Of a DNA stretch of 64,000 nt, positions 1 to 7,699 are shown one piece after another (position 1 is the first letter of the stretch; each line of letters opens with the position of its first letter). Made by a program: the position numbers and the translations under genes. Source of the DNA: Cupriavidus necator N-1 (GTDB taxonomy: Bacteria; Pseudomonadota; Gammaproteobacteria; Burkholderiales; Burkholderiaceae). Below the pieces are notes generated by a model. That model saw nothing but the letters and a program-made list of their open reading frames with translations, had not been told where the DNA came from and did no database searches. The stretch spans positions 2,790,001 to 2,854,000 of the forward strand of contig NC_015726.1 in assembly GCF_000219215.1 (NCBI RefSeq). Direction: 5' to 3'.

Positions 1-1
1 G

Positions 2-103
2 TCGATCTACCAGGTGCTCTGCCACAAGGCCGGGCTGCCGGCCGATACGCTGCCGTGGTCGCGCCGCTATATCTACGGCCAACCCATTGGCCGCAACGAC
101 TGA
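2..103 (+). CDS. C-terminal end of an unidentified protein (partial)
   Basis: An open frame enters from the left edge and ends at TGA 101-103, giving 33 residues that finish in IYGQPIGRND. The codon use is GC-rich like the neighbours, and the DUF72 gene begins 15 nt after the stop, so the two are probably co-transcribed. No domain can be recognised from this fragment; the start lies outside the window. Confidence 0.5.
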   Translation, partial: SIYQVLCHKAGLPADTLPWSRRYIYGQPIGRND

Positions 104-118
104 AGGCAACGCTGGCGA

Positions 119-1198
119 TTGACTGAAGACCTCTTTGGCGGGCTGCCCCTGCCCACCCCACCTGCCCCTCCGGAACGGCCCGCCTCCCACCCGGGCGCGG
201 CCGTCCCGCCCGCTCCCTCCGGCAAACCCGCGCGCGGCAAGAGCGTGCAACCCGCACAGGCGGACGAAGCCCTGCGCGCGCTCGCCGCGAAGCTGCCATC
301 GAACCTGTACTTCGGCACGTCCTCCTGGGCCTACCCCGGCTGGAACGGGCTGGTCTATGACGGCGAGTACGGCGACAGCCTGCTGTCGCGCAAGGGCCTG
401 GCCGCGTATTCGCGCCATCCGCTGCTGCGCGCCGCCGGCATCGACCGCGGCTTCTACGGGCCGATCCCGCTGGCGGACTACCTGTCCTACGCCGCGCAGG
501 TCCCCGATGGCTTCCGCTTCCTGGTCAAGGCGCCCGCCAGCGTCTGCGATGCCTGGCTGCGCGGCCCCGACGGCGCCGGCCGGCTGGCCAATGCCGCCTT
601 CCTGGATGCGGAGATCGCGGTGCGCGACTTCATCGTGCCCGCCACCAGCGGGCTGGGCAGCAAATGCGGGCCGCTGCTGTTCCAGCTGTCGCCGATGGGG
701 CCGCTGGCCGACAGCGCCATGTTCCTGGAACGGCTCGACGCTTTCCTGGGCGCGCTGCCGGCGCTCGACCCGTCGATCACCCCGCATGCGTGCTACACGG
801 TTGAGCTGCGCGACCCGGCACTGCTGACACCACGCTACATCCGGCTGCTGCGCCGCCGCGGCGTGCGCTTCTGCCTGTCGGCACGCGACCGCCTGCCGCC
901 GGTGCCGCGCCAGGCCGCGGCGCAGGCGCTGATGGACGAGGAAGCGCCGGGTCCGCTGGTGCTGCGCTGGATGCTGCATGGGGGCCGGCCCTACGCCTAC
1001 GCGGAAAAGCTGTACGCACCCTTCGACCGCATCGTCGACGACGACCCCGACACCCGCCATGCCATCGCCGATGTGGTGGCGCGCACGCTGCGCGCGGGGC
1101 AGCCTGCCATCGTCATTGTCAGCAACAACGCCGAGGGCTGCGCGCCACTGAGTTGCGTGCGGCTGGCCGAGGCGATCATTGCGAGGCTGGCGCGGTGA
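119..1198 (+). CDS. DUF72 (YecE-like) family protein
   Basis: A 359-residue protein with a Pro/Ala-rich N-terminal tail of about 55 residues followed by a DUF72 TIM-barrel-like domain. The domain opens with FGTSSWAYPGW (residues 65-75), and later has a strand/turn containing FRFLVKAP. DUF72 proteins are widespread and their biochemical role is not established. The only start between the upstream in-frame stop (101) and the domain is TTG at 119, preceded by a GAAGG-type ribosome binding site; no ATG is available. It follows the partial upstream gene by 15 nt and is separated from the next operon by about 170 nt that hold a probable IclR operator. The domain call is firm; the function is unknown. 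Confidence 0.85.
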   Translation: MTEDLFGGLPLPTPPAPPERPASHPGAAVPPAPSGKPARGKSVQPAQADEALRALAAKLPSNLYFGTSSWAYPGWNGLVYDGEYGDSLLSRKGLAAYSRHPLLRAAGIDRGFYGPIPLADYLSYAAQVPDGFRFLVKAPASVCDAWLRGPDGAGRLANAAFLDAEIAVRDFIVPATSGLGSKCGPLLFQLSPMGPLADSAMFLERLDAFLGALPALDPSITPHACYTVELRDPALLTPRYIRLLRRRGVRFCLSARDRLPPVPRQAAAQALMDEEAPGPLVLRWMLHGGRPYAYAEKLYAPFDRIVDDDPDTRHAIADVVARTLRAGQPAIVIVSNNAEGCAPLSCVRLAEAIIARLAR

Positions 1199-1268
1199 AT
1201 GACTGACGGCCGGCGCACGGTGACCGATAGGCCGCTCCCGCAGGCAAGGGCCGCCACTGCCTGAAGAC

Positions 1269-1287
1269 TTGTGCACAATGTGCACAG
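1269..1287. promoter_or_regulatory. Inverted repeat, probable IclR-type operator
   Basis: TTGTGCA-CAATG-TGCACAG is a 7-5-7 inverted repeat with the outermost base pair broken. It matches the repeat at 15336-15354 in 17 of 19 positions. It lies about 80-100 nt upstream of the acyl-CoA synthetase operon. The only regulator encoded next to the matching copy is the IclR-family protein at 15421, so it is inferred to bind here too. Confidence 0.65.
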
Positions 1288-1368
1288 CCGGAGACCATGC
1301 GCTTGTCGCCACCCACGCGATCGGATTGAATCGGGGCACCTTCCGACCGAGGAAGGATGGAGACGACG

Positions 1369-3519
1369 ATGCCCCTTTCCACTTCGGCGCGCACACCGGG
1401 CCGCGCCGCCCTGCCGCAGCTGCTTGATCCTGCCTCGATAGCCATTGTCGGCGCCTCGCGCGATACCAGCCGCATCGGCGGCGTGGCGCTGGACCACCTG
1501 CAGCGCCTTGGATACCAGGGCCAGGTGTATCCGGTCAATCCGCGCTATGCGGAGATCGCCGGCCTGGCGTGCTATCCCGATATCGAATCCGTGCCGCAGG
1601 TGCCTGACGTGGCGGTGCTGGCGCTCGGCGCGGACGAGGTGCTGCCGCAGTTGCAGCGCTGCCATGCTTGCGGCGTCCGTGCCGCCATCGTCTACGCCTC
1701 GGGCTTTGCCGAGGCCGGTGAAGCGGGTGCCGGGCGCCAGGCCGCACTTGCGGCCTTCGCCCGCGAGAGCGGCATGGCAATCGCCGGACCCAACTGCATG
1801 GGGCTGGCCAACCTGACCACGCGCGCCATCACCGCATTTGCCACCACGTTCCGCGCGTTCCCGCCGCAGGACGGCCCGGGTGCCGTGAGCCTGCTGACCC
1901 AGAGCGGCAACGTCTGCGCCATCGTCTACGCCACAGGCAGGCAGATGGACGTGGGCTTCCACCAGTTCATCAATACCGGCAACGAAGCCTGCCTGGACTA
2001 TTCGGATTACCTCGACTACCTCGCGGACGATCCGCAAACCGCGGCCGTGGTCGGTTACGTGGAAGGCCTGCGCAACGGCAGTGGCTTCATCGAAGCCGCT
2101 GCGCGCCTGCGCGCGGCAAACAAGCCACTGATCCTGCTGAAGGCCGGCGAAAGCGAGGCCGGTTCGGCGGCCACGCAATCCCATACCGCCGTGCTGGCCG
2201 GCAACCAGGCCATCTACCGCGCCGCCTTCGCCCAGATCGGCGCGATGCAGGCGAGTGATCCGGCCCACCTGACCGACCTGGCATACCTGGCCGGCTTCCG
2301 CCATCGCAGCGCGGGGCGCCGGGTGGTAGTGGCTTCCGTGTCGGGCGCGATGGGTGCCCTGTCGGCCGACCTGCTCAGCGCGGCCGGACTCGACGTGCCG
2401 CGCCTGCACGAGGCGGTCCAGCAGCGCCTGCTGGCGGTCGTGCCGGAGCTCGGCGCGGTGGCGAACCCCGTCGACCTGACCGGCCAGCTGTTCAACCGCA
2501 GCGGCCTGGCCTACGCCGTGCTCGACCACCTTGCCGCCACTGACGGCATCGACGTCATTTTCCTCTACGCCACCGCCTACCTGCTGGATCGCGTGGCCGA
2601 CGAGCTGATCGAGGTGGCGGGCAAGACCGACCGCCTGATCATCGTCGCCACCACGGGCGAGCCGGCCAGCCGCGCACGGCTGGCCGACGCCGGTGTGGCA
2701 CTGTTCCCGGACTGCGCACGCGCGGCCCGGGCCCTGGGCACGTACGTGGGCTGGCTCGGCACGGCGGCGCCGACCGCGCACTGGATGGCGCTGCGCGCGC
2801 GGGCCGGCGGCGACGCGGCCGCCCGTGCGCCCGCCGCCGCCATGGACGAGCACCAGGCCAAGCAGTGGCTGGCGGGCTTCGGCGTGCCGGTCGGCGCGGA
2901 GGCGGCCGCGGCCACGCCCGAGGACGCCGCGCGCGCCGCCGAAGCCATCGGCTTCCCGGTCGCAGTGAAAGTGCTGAGCCCGGACATTGTGCACAAGACC
3001 GAGGTTGGCGGCGTCCGGCTGGGACTGGCCAACGCGCGGCAGGTGCGCGAGGCGGCGGCCGAGGTGGCTGCCGCCGCCGCGCAAGCCCTGCCGCAGGCAC
3101 GACAGCGCGGCGTGCTGGTGCAGCAAATGGCAAGCGGCGTGTGCGAGCTGATCGTCGGCGTGACGCGCGACCCGGTCTTCGGCCTGGCCATGACGGTAGG
3201 CATGGGCGGGATCTTCACCGAGATCTTCCACGACGTCGCGCACCGACTGCTGCCGGTGGACCGCGCCATGGCGCGCGACATGCTGGCCAGCCTGCGCGGC
3301 TACCGGCTGATGACAGGCTTCCGCGGCAAGCCCGCGGCCGACCTCGACGCGGCGGCCGACGCGATTGCCGCGCTCTCCGACGCCGCCATGTCGCTGGGCG
3401 ACAGCCTCGCCGAAATGGAAGTGAATCCCATGCTGGTGCGCGCTGCCGGGCGCGGTGCCGTCGCCCTCGACGCGCTGGTCCTGATGCAGCCTCAGAACCC
3501 CGAGGGAGGTGCGCAATGA
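1369..3519 (+). CDS. Acetate--CoA ligase family protein (ADP-forming type acyl-CoA synthetase)
   Basis: About 716 residues with the fused architecture of NDP-forming acyl-CoA synthetases: an N-terminal CoA-binding Rossmann domain (SIAIVGASRD), a succinyl-CoA-ligase-like middle region with the phosphohistidine motif SHTAVLAG (His near 272), and a C-terminal ATP-grasp domain with VHKTEVGGV (His near 542) and a glycine-rich VGMGGIF segment. The family makes acyl-CoA from a carboxylic acid, CoA and ATP with ADP release. An ATG at 1357 is in frame, but ATG 1369 has GGAG six bases upstream and is preferred. It is the first gene of an operon whose other members process acyl-CoA, so it probably activates the imported acid. 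Its stop overlaps the next start (ATGA). Substrate unknown. Confidence 0.85.
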   Translation: MPLSTSARTPGRAALPQLLDPASIAIVGASRDTSRIGGVALDHLQRLGYQGQVYPVNPRYAEIAGLACYPDIESVPQVPDVAVLALGADEVLPQLQRCHACGVRAAIVYASGFAEAGEAGAGRQAALAAFARESGMAIAGPNCMGLANLTTRAITAFATTFRAFPPQDGPGAVSLLTQSGNVCAIVYATGRQMDVGFHQFINTGNEACLDYSDYLDYLADDPQTAAVVGYVEGLRNGSGFIEAAARLRAANKPLILLKAGESEAGSAATQSHTAVLAGNQAIYRAAFAQIGAMQASDPAHLTDLAYLAGFRHRSAGRRVVVASVSGAMGALSADLLSAAGLDVPRLHEAVQQRLLAVVPELGAVANPVDLTGQLFNRSGLAYAVLDHLAATDGIDVIFLYATAYLLDRVADELIEVAGKTDRLIIVATTGEPASRARLADAGVALFPDCARAARALGTYVGWLGTAAPTAHWMALRARAGGDAAARAPAAAMDEHQAKQWLAGFGVPVGAEAAAATPEDAARAAEAIGFPVAVKVLSPDIVHKTEVGGVRLGLANARQVREAAAEVAAAAAQALPQARQRGVLVQQMASGVCELIVGVTRDPVFGLAMTVGMGGIFTEIFHDVAHRLLPVDRAMARDMLASLRGYRLMTGFRGKPAADLDAAADAIAALSDAAMSLGDSLAEMEVNPMLVRAAGRGAVALDALVLMQPQNPEGGAQ

Positions 3520-4529
3520 CGCGGGATATCACCAGACCCGGGATCGTGGACGGCCGGCGCCGCGAAACGCTCACGCTGCTGGCAATGGGCGCCCTGGCCC
3601 CGCTCGGCGCCCTGGCATCGCGCAAGGCACTGGCGCACAGTTTTCCCACCCAGCCGGTCACGCTGATCGTCCCCTTCGCGGCGGGCGGCGCCACCGATAC
3701 GCTGGTGCGCACGCTGGCCGATGGCGCGGCCAGGACGCTGGGCCAGCCTGTCGTCGTGGAAAACCGCCCGGGCGCGGCGGGCGTACTGGGCGCCAATGTC
3801 GTGGCGCGGGCCAGGCCGGATGGCTACACCGTGACCGTGATCCCTGAACCGGTGTTCCGGCTGCCTCACCTGCAGAAGACGCAGTTCGACCCGCTGCAGG
3901 ACTTCACATATGTGATCCACCTGACCGGCTACACGCTGGGGGTGGCGGCGCGCGCCGACGCGCCATGGAAATCCTGGCAGGACATGGTCGAGGATGCCCG
4001 GCGCCGTCCTGGCAAGATCAGCTATGGCAGTACCGGCACCAACGGCACCATGCATGTGACGATGGAAGAGATCAGCGGGAAGCTCGGCATCGAGCTCAAC
4101 CATGTGCCCTACAAGGGCGAGTCCGAGATCATCACCGCAATGCTCGGCGGCCATATCGACCTGGCGGTCACCGCCGGCGGCATCGGTCCCTACGTCGATA
4201 GCGGCAAGGCGCGCTGGCTGGTGCTGTGGACCGCCGAGCACTCGCGGCGCTGGGCCCGCGTGCCAACGCTGCGCGATGTCGGCATCGACATGGTGTCAAC
4301 CTCGCCGTTCGGCATCGCCGGGCCGCGCAACATGGACCCGCAGTCCGTGCAGGTGCTGCACGATGCGTTCCGCAAGGCCTTGAACGACCCCGCCATGCAG
4401 AAGGTGCTGGAGCGGTTCGACCAGGAGAGCGCCTACCTGAACAGCGCCGACTACGCCGCCTTCGCGCGCCAGCGCTACGAGAGCCAGGGCAGGCTGGTGA
4501 AGCGCCTCGGCCTGACGGCCAATCCATGA
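3516..4529 (+). CDS. Bug-family tripartite tricarboxylate transporter substrate-binding protein
   Basis: 337 residues. The N-terminus carries an Arg-rich stretch (GRRRETLTLL) followed by a hydrophobic segment and an ALA-type cleavage region, so export is expected, possibly by Tat. The mature part begins FPTQPVTLIVPFAAGGATD, the standard Bug signature, followed by VVENRPGAAG. Bug proteins are periplasmic receptors that bind small carboxylates or amides. The start overlaps the stop of the CoA synthetase gene (ATGA at 3516) and its own stop overlaps the SDR gene, indicating tight translational coupling. No TctA/TctB membrane subunits are nearby, so it may work with permeases encoded elsewhere or have a sensory role. 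Confidence 0.9.
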   Translation: MTRDITRPGIVDGRRRETLTLLAMGALAPLGALASRKALAHSFPTQPVTLIVPFAAGGATDTLVRTLADGAARTLGQPVVVENRPGAAGVLGANVVARARPDGYTVTVIPEPVFRLPHLQKTQFDPLQDFTYVIHLTGYTLGVAARADAPWKSWQDMVEDARRRPGKISYGSTGTNGTMHVTMEEISGKLGIELNHVPYKGESEIITAMLGGHIDLAVTAGGIGPYVDSGKARWLVLWTAEHSRRWARVPTLRDVGIDMVSTSPFGIAGPRNMDPQSVQVLHDAFRKALNDPAMQKVLERFDQESAYLNSADYAAFARQRYESQGRLVKRLGLTANP

Positions 4530-4543
4530 CCGCGGAGACCGCA

Positions 4544-5440
4544 ATGTCCTATCGTTCCGTATTCCATCGCGGCCTGTTCGCCGGCCGCACGGTGCTGGTA
4601 ACCGGCGCCGGCAGCGGCATCGGCCGTTGCACGGCACACGAACTGGCCAGTCTTGGCGCGCGCCTTGCGCTGGCCGGCCGCAAGCTCGAGAAGCTTGAGC
4701 AGGTGAAGGCCGAGATCATCGCCGTCGAGCCGGAAGCCGCCAGCCGCATCACGCTGCACAGCTGCGACATCCGCGACGAGGCCCAGGTGCGCGAGACCGT
4801 AGCCGCCGTGCTGGCCGCGCACGGCGCCATCAACGGCCTCTTCAACAACGCCGGCGGGCAGTTTCCGTCGCCGCTGCGCGATATCAGCCTGAAGGGCTGG
4901 GAAGCCGTGGTGCGCAACAACCTTACTGGGGGCTTCCTGGTGGCACGTGAATGCTTCACGCAATGGATGGAAGCCAACGGCGGCGCCATCGTCAACATCA
5001 TTGCCGATATGTGGAATGGCATGCCGGGCATGGGCCATTCGGGCGCCGCGCGCGCCGGCATGTTGTCTTTCACCGAGACCGCCGCCTGCGAATGGGCCGC
5101 TGCAGGAGTGCGCGTGAACGCGGTGGCGCCCGGCTGGATCGCTTCCAGCGGCTTTGACACCTACCCGCCGGAATTCCAGGCCAAGATCCGCCAGCTGGCG
5201 CGCAAGGTGCCGCTGCAGCGCCTGGGCACCGAAGCCGAAGTCTCAGCGGCCGTGGTGTTCCTGCTCTCGCCGGCGGCGGCCTTCATCACCGGCTCGACCA
5301 TCCGTGTCGACGGCGGCGTGCCCAACGCCAAGCACACCTGGCCGCAGCCCGAGCACCAGCGCTCGGAGCCTTTCAACGGCTTCCCGCTCTACACGCTGCC
5401 GCAGTGCCTGACGCCAGCCACCGAATCAGAGACACCATGA
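4544..5440 (+). CDS. SDR family oxidoreductase, PECR-like
   Basis: 298 residues with a Rossmann fold: TGAGSGIG cofactor motif near the N-terminus and NNAG in the middle. The expected catalytic YxxxK is not present; the aligned segment reads GHSGAARAGM, as in the peroxisomal trans-2-enoyl-CoA reductase (PECR) type of SDR. That suggests an enoyl-CoA or related CoA-thioester substrate rather than a simple alcohol. ATG 4526 overlaps the previous stop, but ATG 4544 has GGAG at good spacing and is preferred. The stop overlaps the next start. In the Pseudomonas Atu pathway, SDRs (AtuB, AtuG) accompany the carboxylase genes, which fits the context, but orthology cannot be shown here. Confidence 0.85.
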   Translation: MSYRSVFHRGLFAGRTVLVTGAGSGIGRCTAHELASLGARLALAGRKLEKLEQVKAEIIAVEPEAASRITLHSCDIRDEAQVRETVAAVLAAHGAINGLFNNAGGQFPSPLRDISLKGWEAVVRNNLTGGFLVARECFTQWMEANGGAIVNIIADMWNGMPGMGHSGAARAGMLSFTETAACEWAAAGVRVNAVAPGWIASSGFDTYPPEFQAKIRQLARKVPLQRLGTEAEVSAAVVFLLSPAAAFITGSTIRVDGGVPNAKHTWPQPEHQRSEPFNGFPLYTLPQCLTPATESETP

Positions 5441-6588
5441 CCCTGCAACCGCCAAATCCACGCTACTACAGCGCCGACCACGAAGCCTTCCGCGCCAGCG
5501 TGCGGCGCTTCTTCGAGAAAGAGGTGGCGCCCAACGCCGAGGCCTGGGACGAAGCCGGCAGCTTCCCGCGCGAGCTGTACCGGAAGGCCGCCGCAGCCGG
5601 CCTGCTGCAGCCGGGCTTTCCGGAAGCATACGGTGGCGCCCCATGCGATGCCTTCTATCGCATGATCCTGTTCGAAGAGCGCGCCTGGGGCGGCTCGGGC
5701 GGCATCGCCTCGGGGCTGTTCTCGCACACCATCGGTGCGCCACCGATCGCCGCGGTGGGCAGCGAGGCGCTGAAGGCGCGCGTGCTGCCGCAGATCCTTG
5801 CCGGCGAAAAGATTTCCGCGCTCGCCATCACCGAGCCCGACGCCGGCTCCGACGTGGCGCAGCTGTCCACCAGCGCGCGGCGCGAGGGCGACCACTACGT
5901 GGTCAACGGCACCAAGCTCTACATCACCTCAGGCATGCGCGCGGACTACTTCACCGTGGCCGTGCGCACCGGCGGCCCGGGTTCCAGCGGCGTGTCGCTG
6001 CTGCTGATCGAGGGCGATACGCCGGGCGTGACGCGCACGCCGCTGAAGAAGATGGGCTGGTGGGCATCCGACACCGCGCAGCTGTTCTTCGACGGGTGCC
6101 GCGTGCCGGTGGAAAACCTGATCGGCGAGGAAGGCAAGGGCTTTGCCGCCATCACGAAGAATTTCAACCACGAGCGGCTGGCGCTGGCCGCGGCCGCCTG
6201 CGGCTATGCGCAAGTCTGCTTCCATGACGCACTGACGTGGGCGCGCGAACGGCGCACCTTCGGCAAGCGGCTGGCCGACCATCAGGTAGTGCGCCACCAG
6301 CTGGTGGACATGGCCACGCGCATCGAATCCACGCGCGCCCTGCTGGACGACCTGGCCGCGCGCCTGGACGACGGCGTCGCGCCGGTGGCGCAGATCGCGA
6401 TGGCCAAGAACATGGCCACGCGCACGTTCCAGTTCTGCGCGGACCGCGCGGTGCAGTTGCTGGGCGGGATGGGCTATATGCGCGGCAGCCGGGTGGAGCG
6501 CCTGTATCGCGAGGTCAAGGTGATGATGATCGGCGGCGGCGCCGAGGAAATCATGAAGGACCTGGCGGCGAAGCAACTGAGCCTGTAG
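5437..6588 (+). CDS. Acyl-CoA dehydrogenase
   Basis: 383 residues with the full acyl-CoA dehydrogenase layout: N-terminal helical domain, the flavin-contact motif ITEPDAGSDV, a beta domain, and the C-terminal bundle with QLLGGMGYMRGSRVERLYRE and a GGGAEEI ending. The position of the medium-chain catalytic Glu is Gly, but HERLAL supplies a Glu in the helix used by isovaleryl-CoA dehydrogenase-type enzymes, so activity is likely. The start overlaps the SDR stop (ATGA), so it is the last gene of the coupled operon. Together with the CoA synthetase it would introduce a double bond into the activated acid; a branched acyl chain is plausible. Confidence 0.9.
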   Translation: MTLQPPNPRYYSADHEAFRASVRRFFEKEVAPNAEAWDEAGSFPRELYRKAAAAGLLQPGFPEAYGGAPCDAFYRMILFEERAWGGSGGIASGLFSHTIGAPPIAAVGSEALKARVLPQILAGEKISALAITEPDAGSDVAQLSTSARREGDHYVVNGTKLYITSGMRADYFTVAVRTGGPGSSGVSLLLIEGDTPGVTRTPLKKMGWWASDTAQLFFDGCRVPVENLIGEEGKGFAAITKNFNHERLALAAAACGYAQVCFHDALTWARERRTFGKRLADHQVVRHQLVDMATRIESTRALLDDLAARLDDGVAPVAQIAMAKNMATRTFQFCADRAVQLLGGMGYMRGSRVERLYREVKVMMIGGGAEEIMKDLAAKQLSL

Positions 6589-6594
6589 CAAGCC

Positions 6595-6622
6595 GCGGAC
6601 GGTGCCGACAGGTGCCGTCCGC
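6595..6622. terminator. Hairpin between convergent operons
   Basis: A 12-bp stem (two G-T wobbles) with a GACA loop sits in the 47-nt gap between the stops of the two convergent operons. There is only a weak pyrimidine tract (CCTTCCTCTT) after it on the plus strand, so its efficiency is uncertain; its position suggests it serves both operons. Confidence 0.5.
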
Positions 6623-6635
6623 AGCCGCCTTCCTC

Positions 6636-7646
6636 TTACTCCAGCCGCAGTCCGCTCTTCTTCACCACTTCACCCCATCGCACCGCTTCGGCCTTGATGA
6701 ACGCCTGGAACTGCTCCGGCTTGCCGCCGACCGGATCAATCCCATAGTCGATCAGCCTTGCCCGTACGTCGGGCTGCTGCAGGACCGCTTCCATTTCCCG
6801 GGCCAGCTTTGCCTGCACCGCCGGCGGCGTCATCGCCGGTGCGATCAGGCCGATCCAGCTGCCTGCCGTGACGCCCGGATAACCGGCCTCGGCCATGGTC
6901 GGCACCTCCGGCGCGGCCGGCCAGCGCGTCGGGCTGGAGATCGCCAGCGCGCGCACCTTGCCTGCCTTCACCTGCGGCATCATGGTCTGCACCGAATCGA
7001 AGATGATGGCAACCTGCCCCGAGAACAAATCAGGCAGCGCCGGCGAAATGCCCTTGTAAGGCACGTGCGTCATCTGCATGCCGACCGACTGCGCGAACAG
7101 CTCGCCCGCCAAGTGCGCGCCGGAGCCATTGCCGCTGGAGGCAAAGGTCATCTTCGCGGGATTGGCCTTGCCCCAGCCCACCAGCTCTTTCACCGTGGTC
7201 GGCGGCAGCTGCGCGCTGGAGACCAGCAGCAGCGGAATCCGCCCGATCATGCTGACGCCGGTGAGGTCCTTGAGCGGGTCATAGCTCATCTTCGGATACA
7301 GGCTGGGATTGATGGCGTGCCCGGCCACCACCACCAGCAGCGAATAGCCGTCCGGCGCGGACCTGGCGACGTTCTCCGAGCCGATCATGCCGTTGGCGCC
7401 GGGGCGGTTCTCCACCACCACCGGCTGGCCGATGCGTTGCGCCAACTTCTGCATCACCAGCCGCGTCACGGCGTCTGACACACCACCAGGCGTGTATGGC
7501 ACGACCACGCGGATCGGGCGGTTGGGATAGGCGTCGCCCTGCGCCATGGCGGGCAAGGGGCCGGCGAGGCTGCCTGCGGCCAGTCCTGCGAACAGGCCCA
7601 GGCATAGCTGGCGCCGGATGCGCGCGTCGGGCTTGGGTCGGGTCAT
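6636..7646 (-). CDS. Bug-family tripartite tricarboxylate transporter substrate-binding protein
   Basis: 336 residues with a clear signal peptide (Arg-rich n-region, hydrophobic LCLGLFAGLAAGSLAG, cleavage after AMA). The mature start YPNRPIRVVVPYTPGG and VVENRPGANG are Bug hallmarks. A strong AGGAGGAG ribosome binding site precedes the ATG. It is the last gene of the leftward atu-like operon, 53 nt after the atuA-like gene. Like the receptor at 3516 it has no TctAB partner here. The two receptors are recognisably the same family but clearly different sequences, so they could bind different ligands or stereoisomers. Confidence 0.9.
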   Translation of the reverse strand: MTRPKPDARIRRQLCLGLFAGLAAGSLAGPLPAMAQGDAYPNRPIRVVVPYTPGGVSDAVTRLVMQKLAQRIGQPVVVENRPGANGMIGSENVARSAPDGYSLLVVVAGHAINPSLYPKMSYDPLKDLTGVSMIGRIPLLLVSSAQLPPTTVKELVGWGKANPAKMTFASSGNGSGAHLAGELFAQSVGMQMTHVPYKGISPALPDLFSGQVAIIFDSVQTMMPQVKAGKVRALAISSPTRWPAAPEVPTMAEAGYPGVTAGSWIGLIAPAMTPPAVQAKLAREMEAVLQQPDVRARLIDYGIDPVGGKPEQFQAFIKAEAVRWGEVVKKSGLRLE

Positions 7647-7699
7647 GTCTCCTCCTGGTTGCGCGCGCCAGTGCCGGCGCGCAAGGTCTCTGGCCGGGT

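Noticed and set aside
997..3516. An 839-residue open frame on the minus strand opposite the CoA synthetase gene
   Set aside because: It is antisense to a gene with clear domain motifs, has low-complexity His/Gly/Arg-rich composition and no recognisable domain; long antisense frames are common in such GC-rich DNA.
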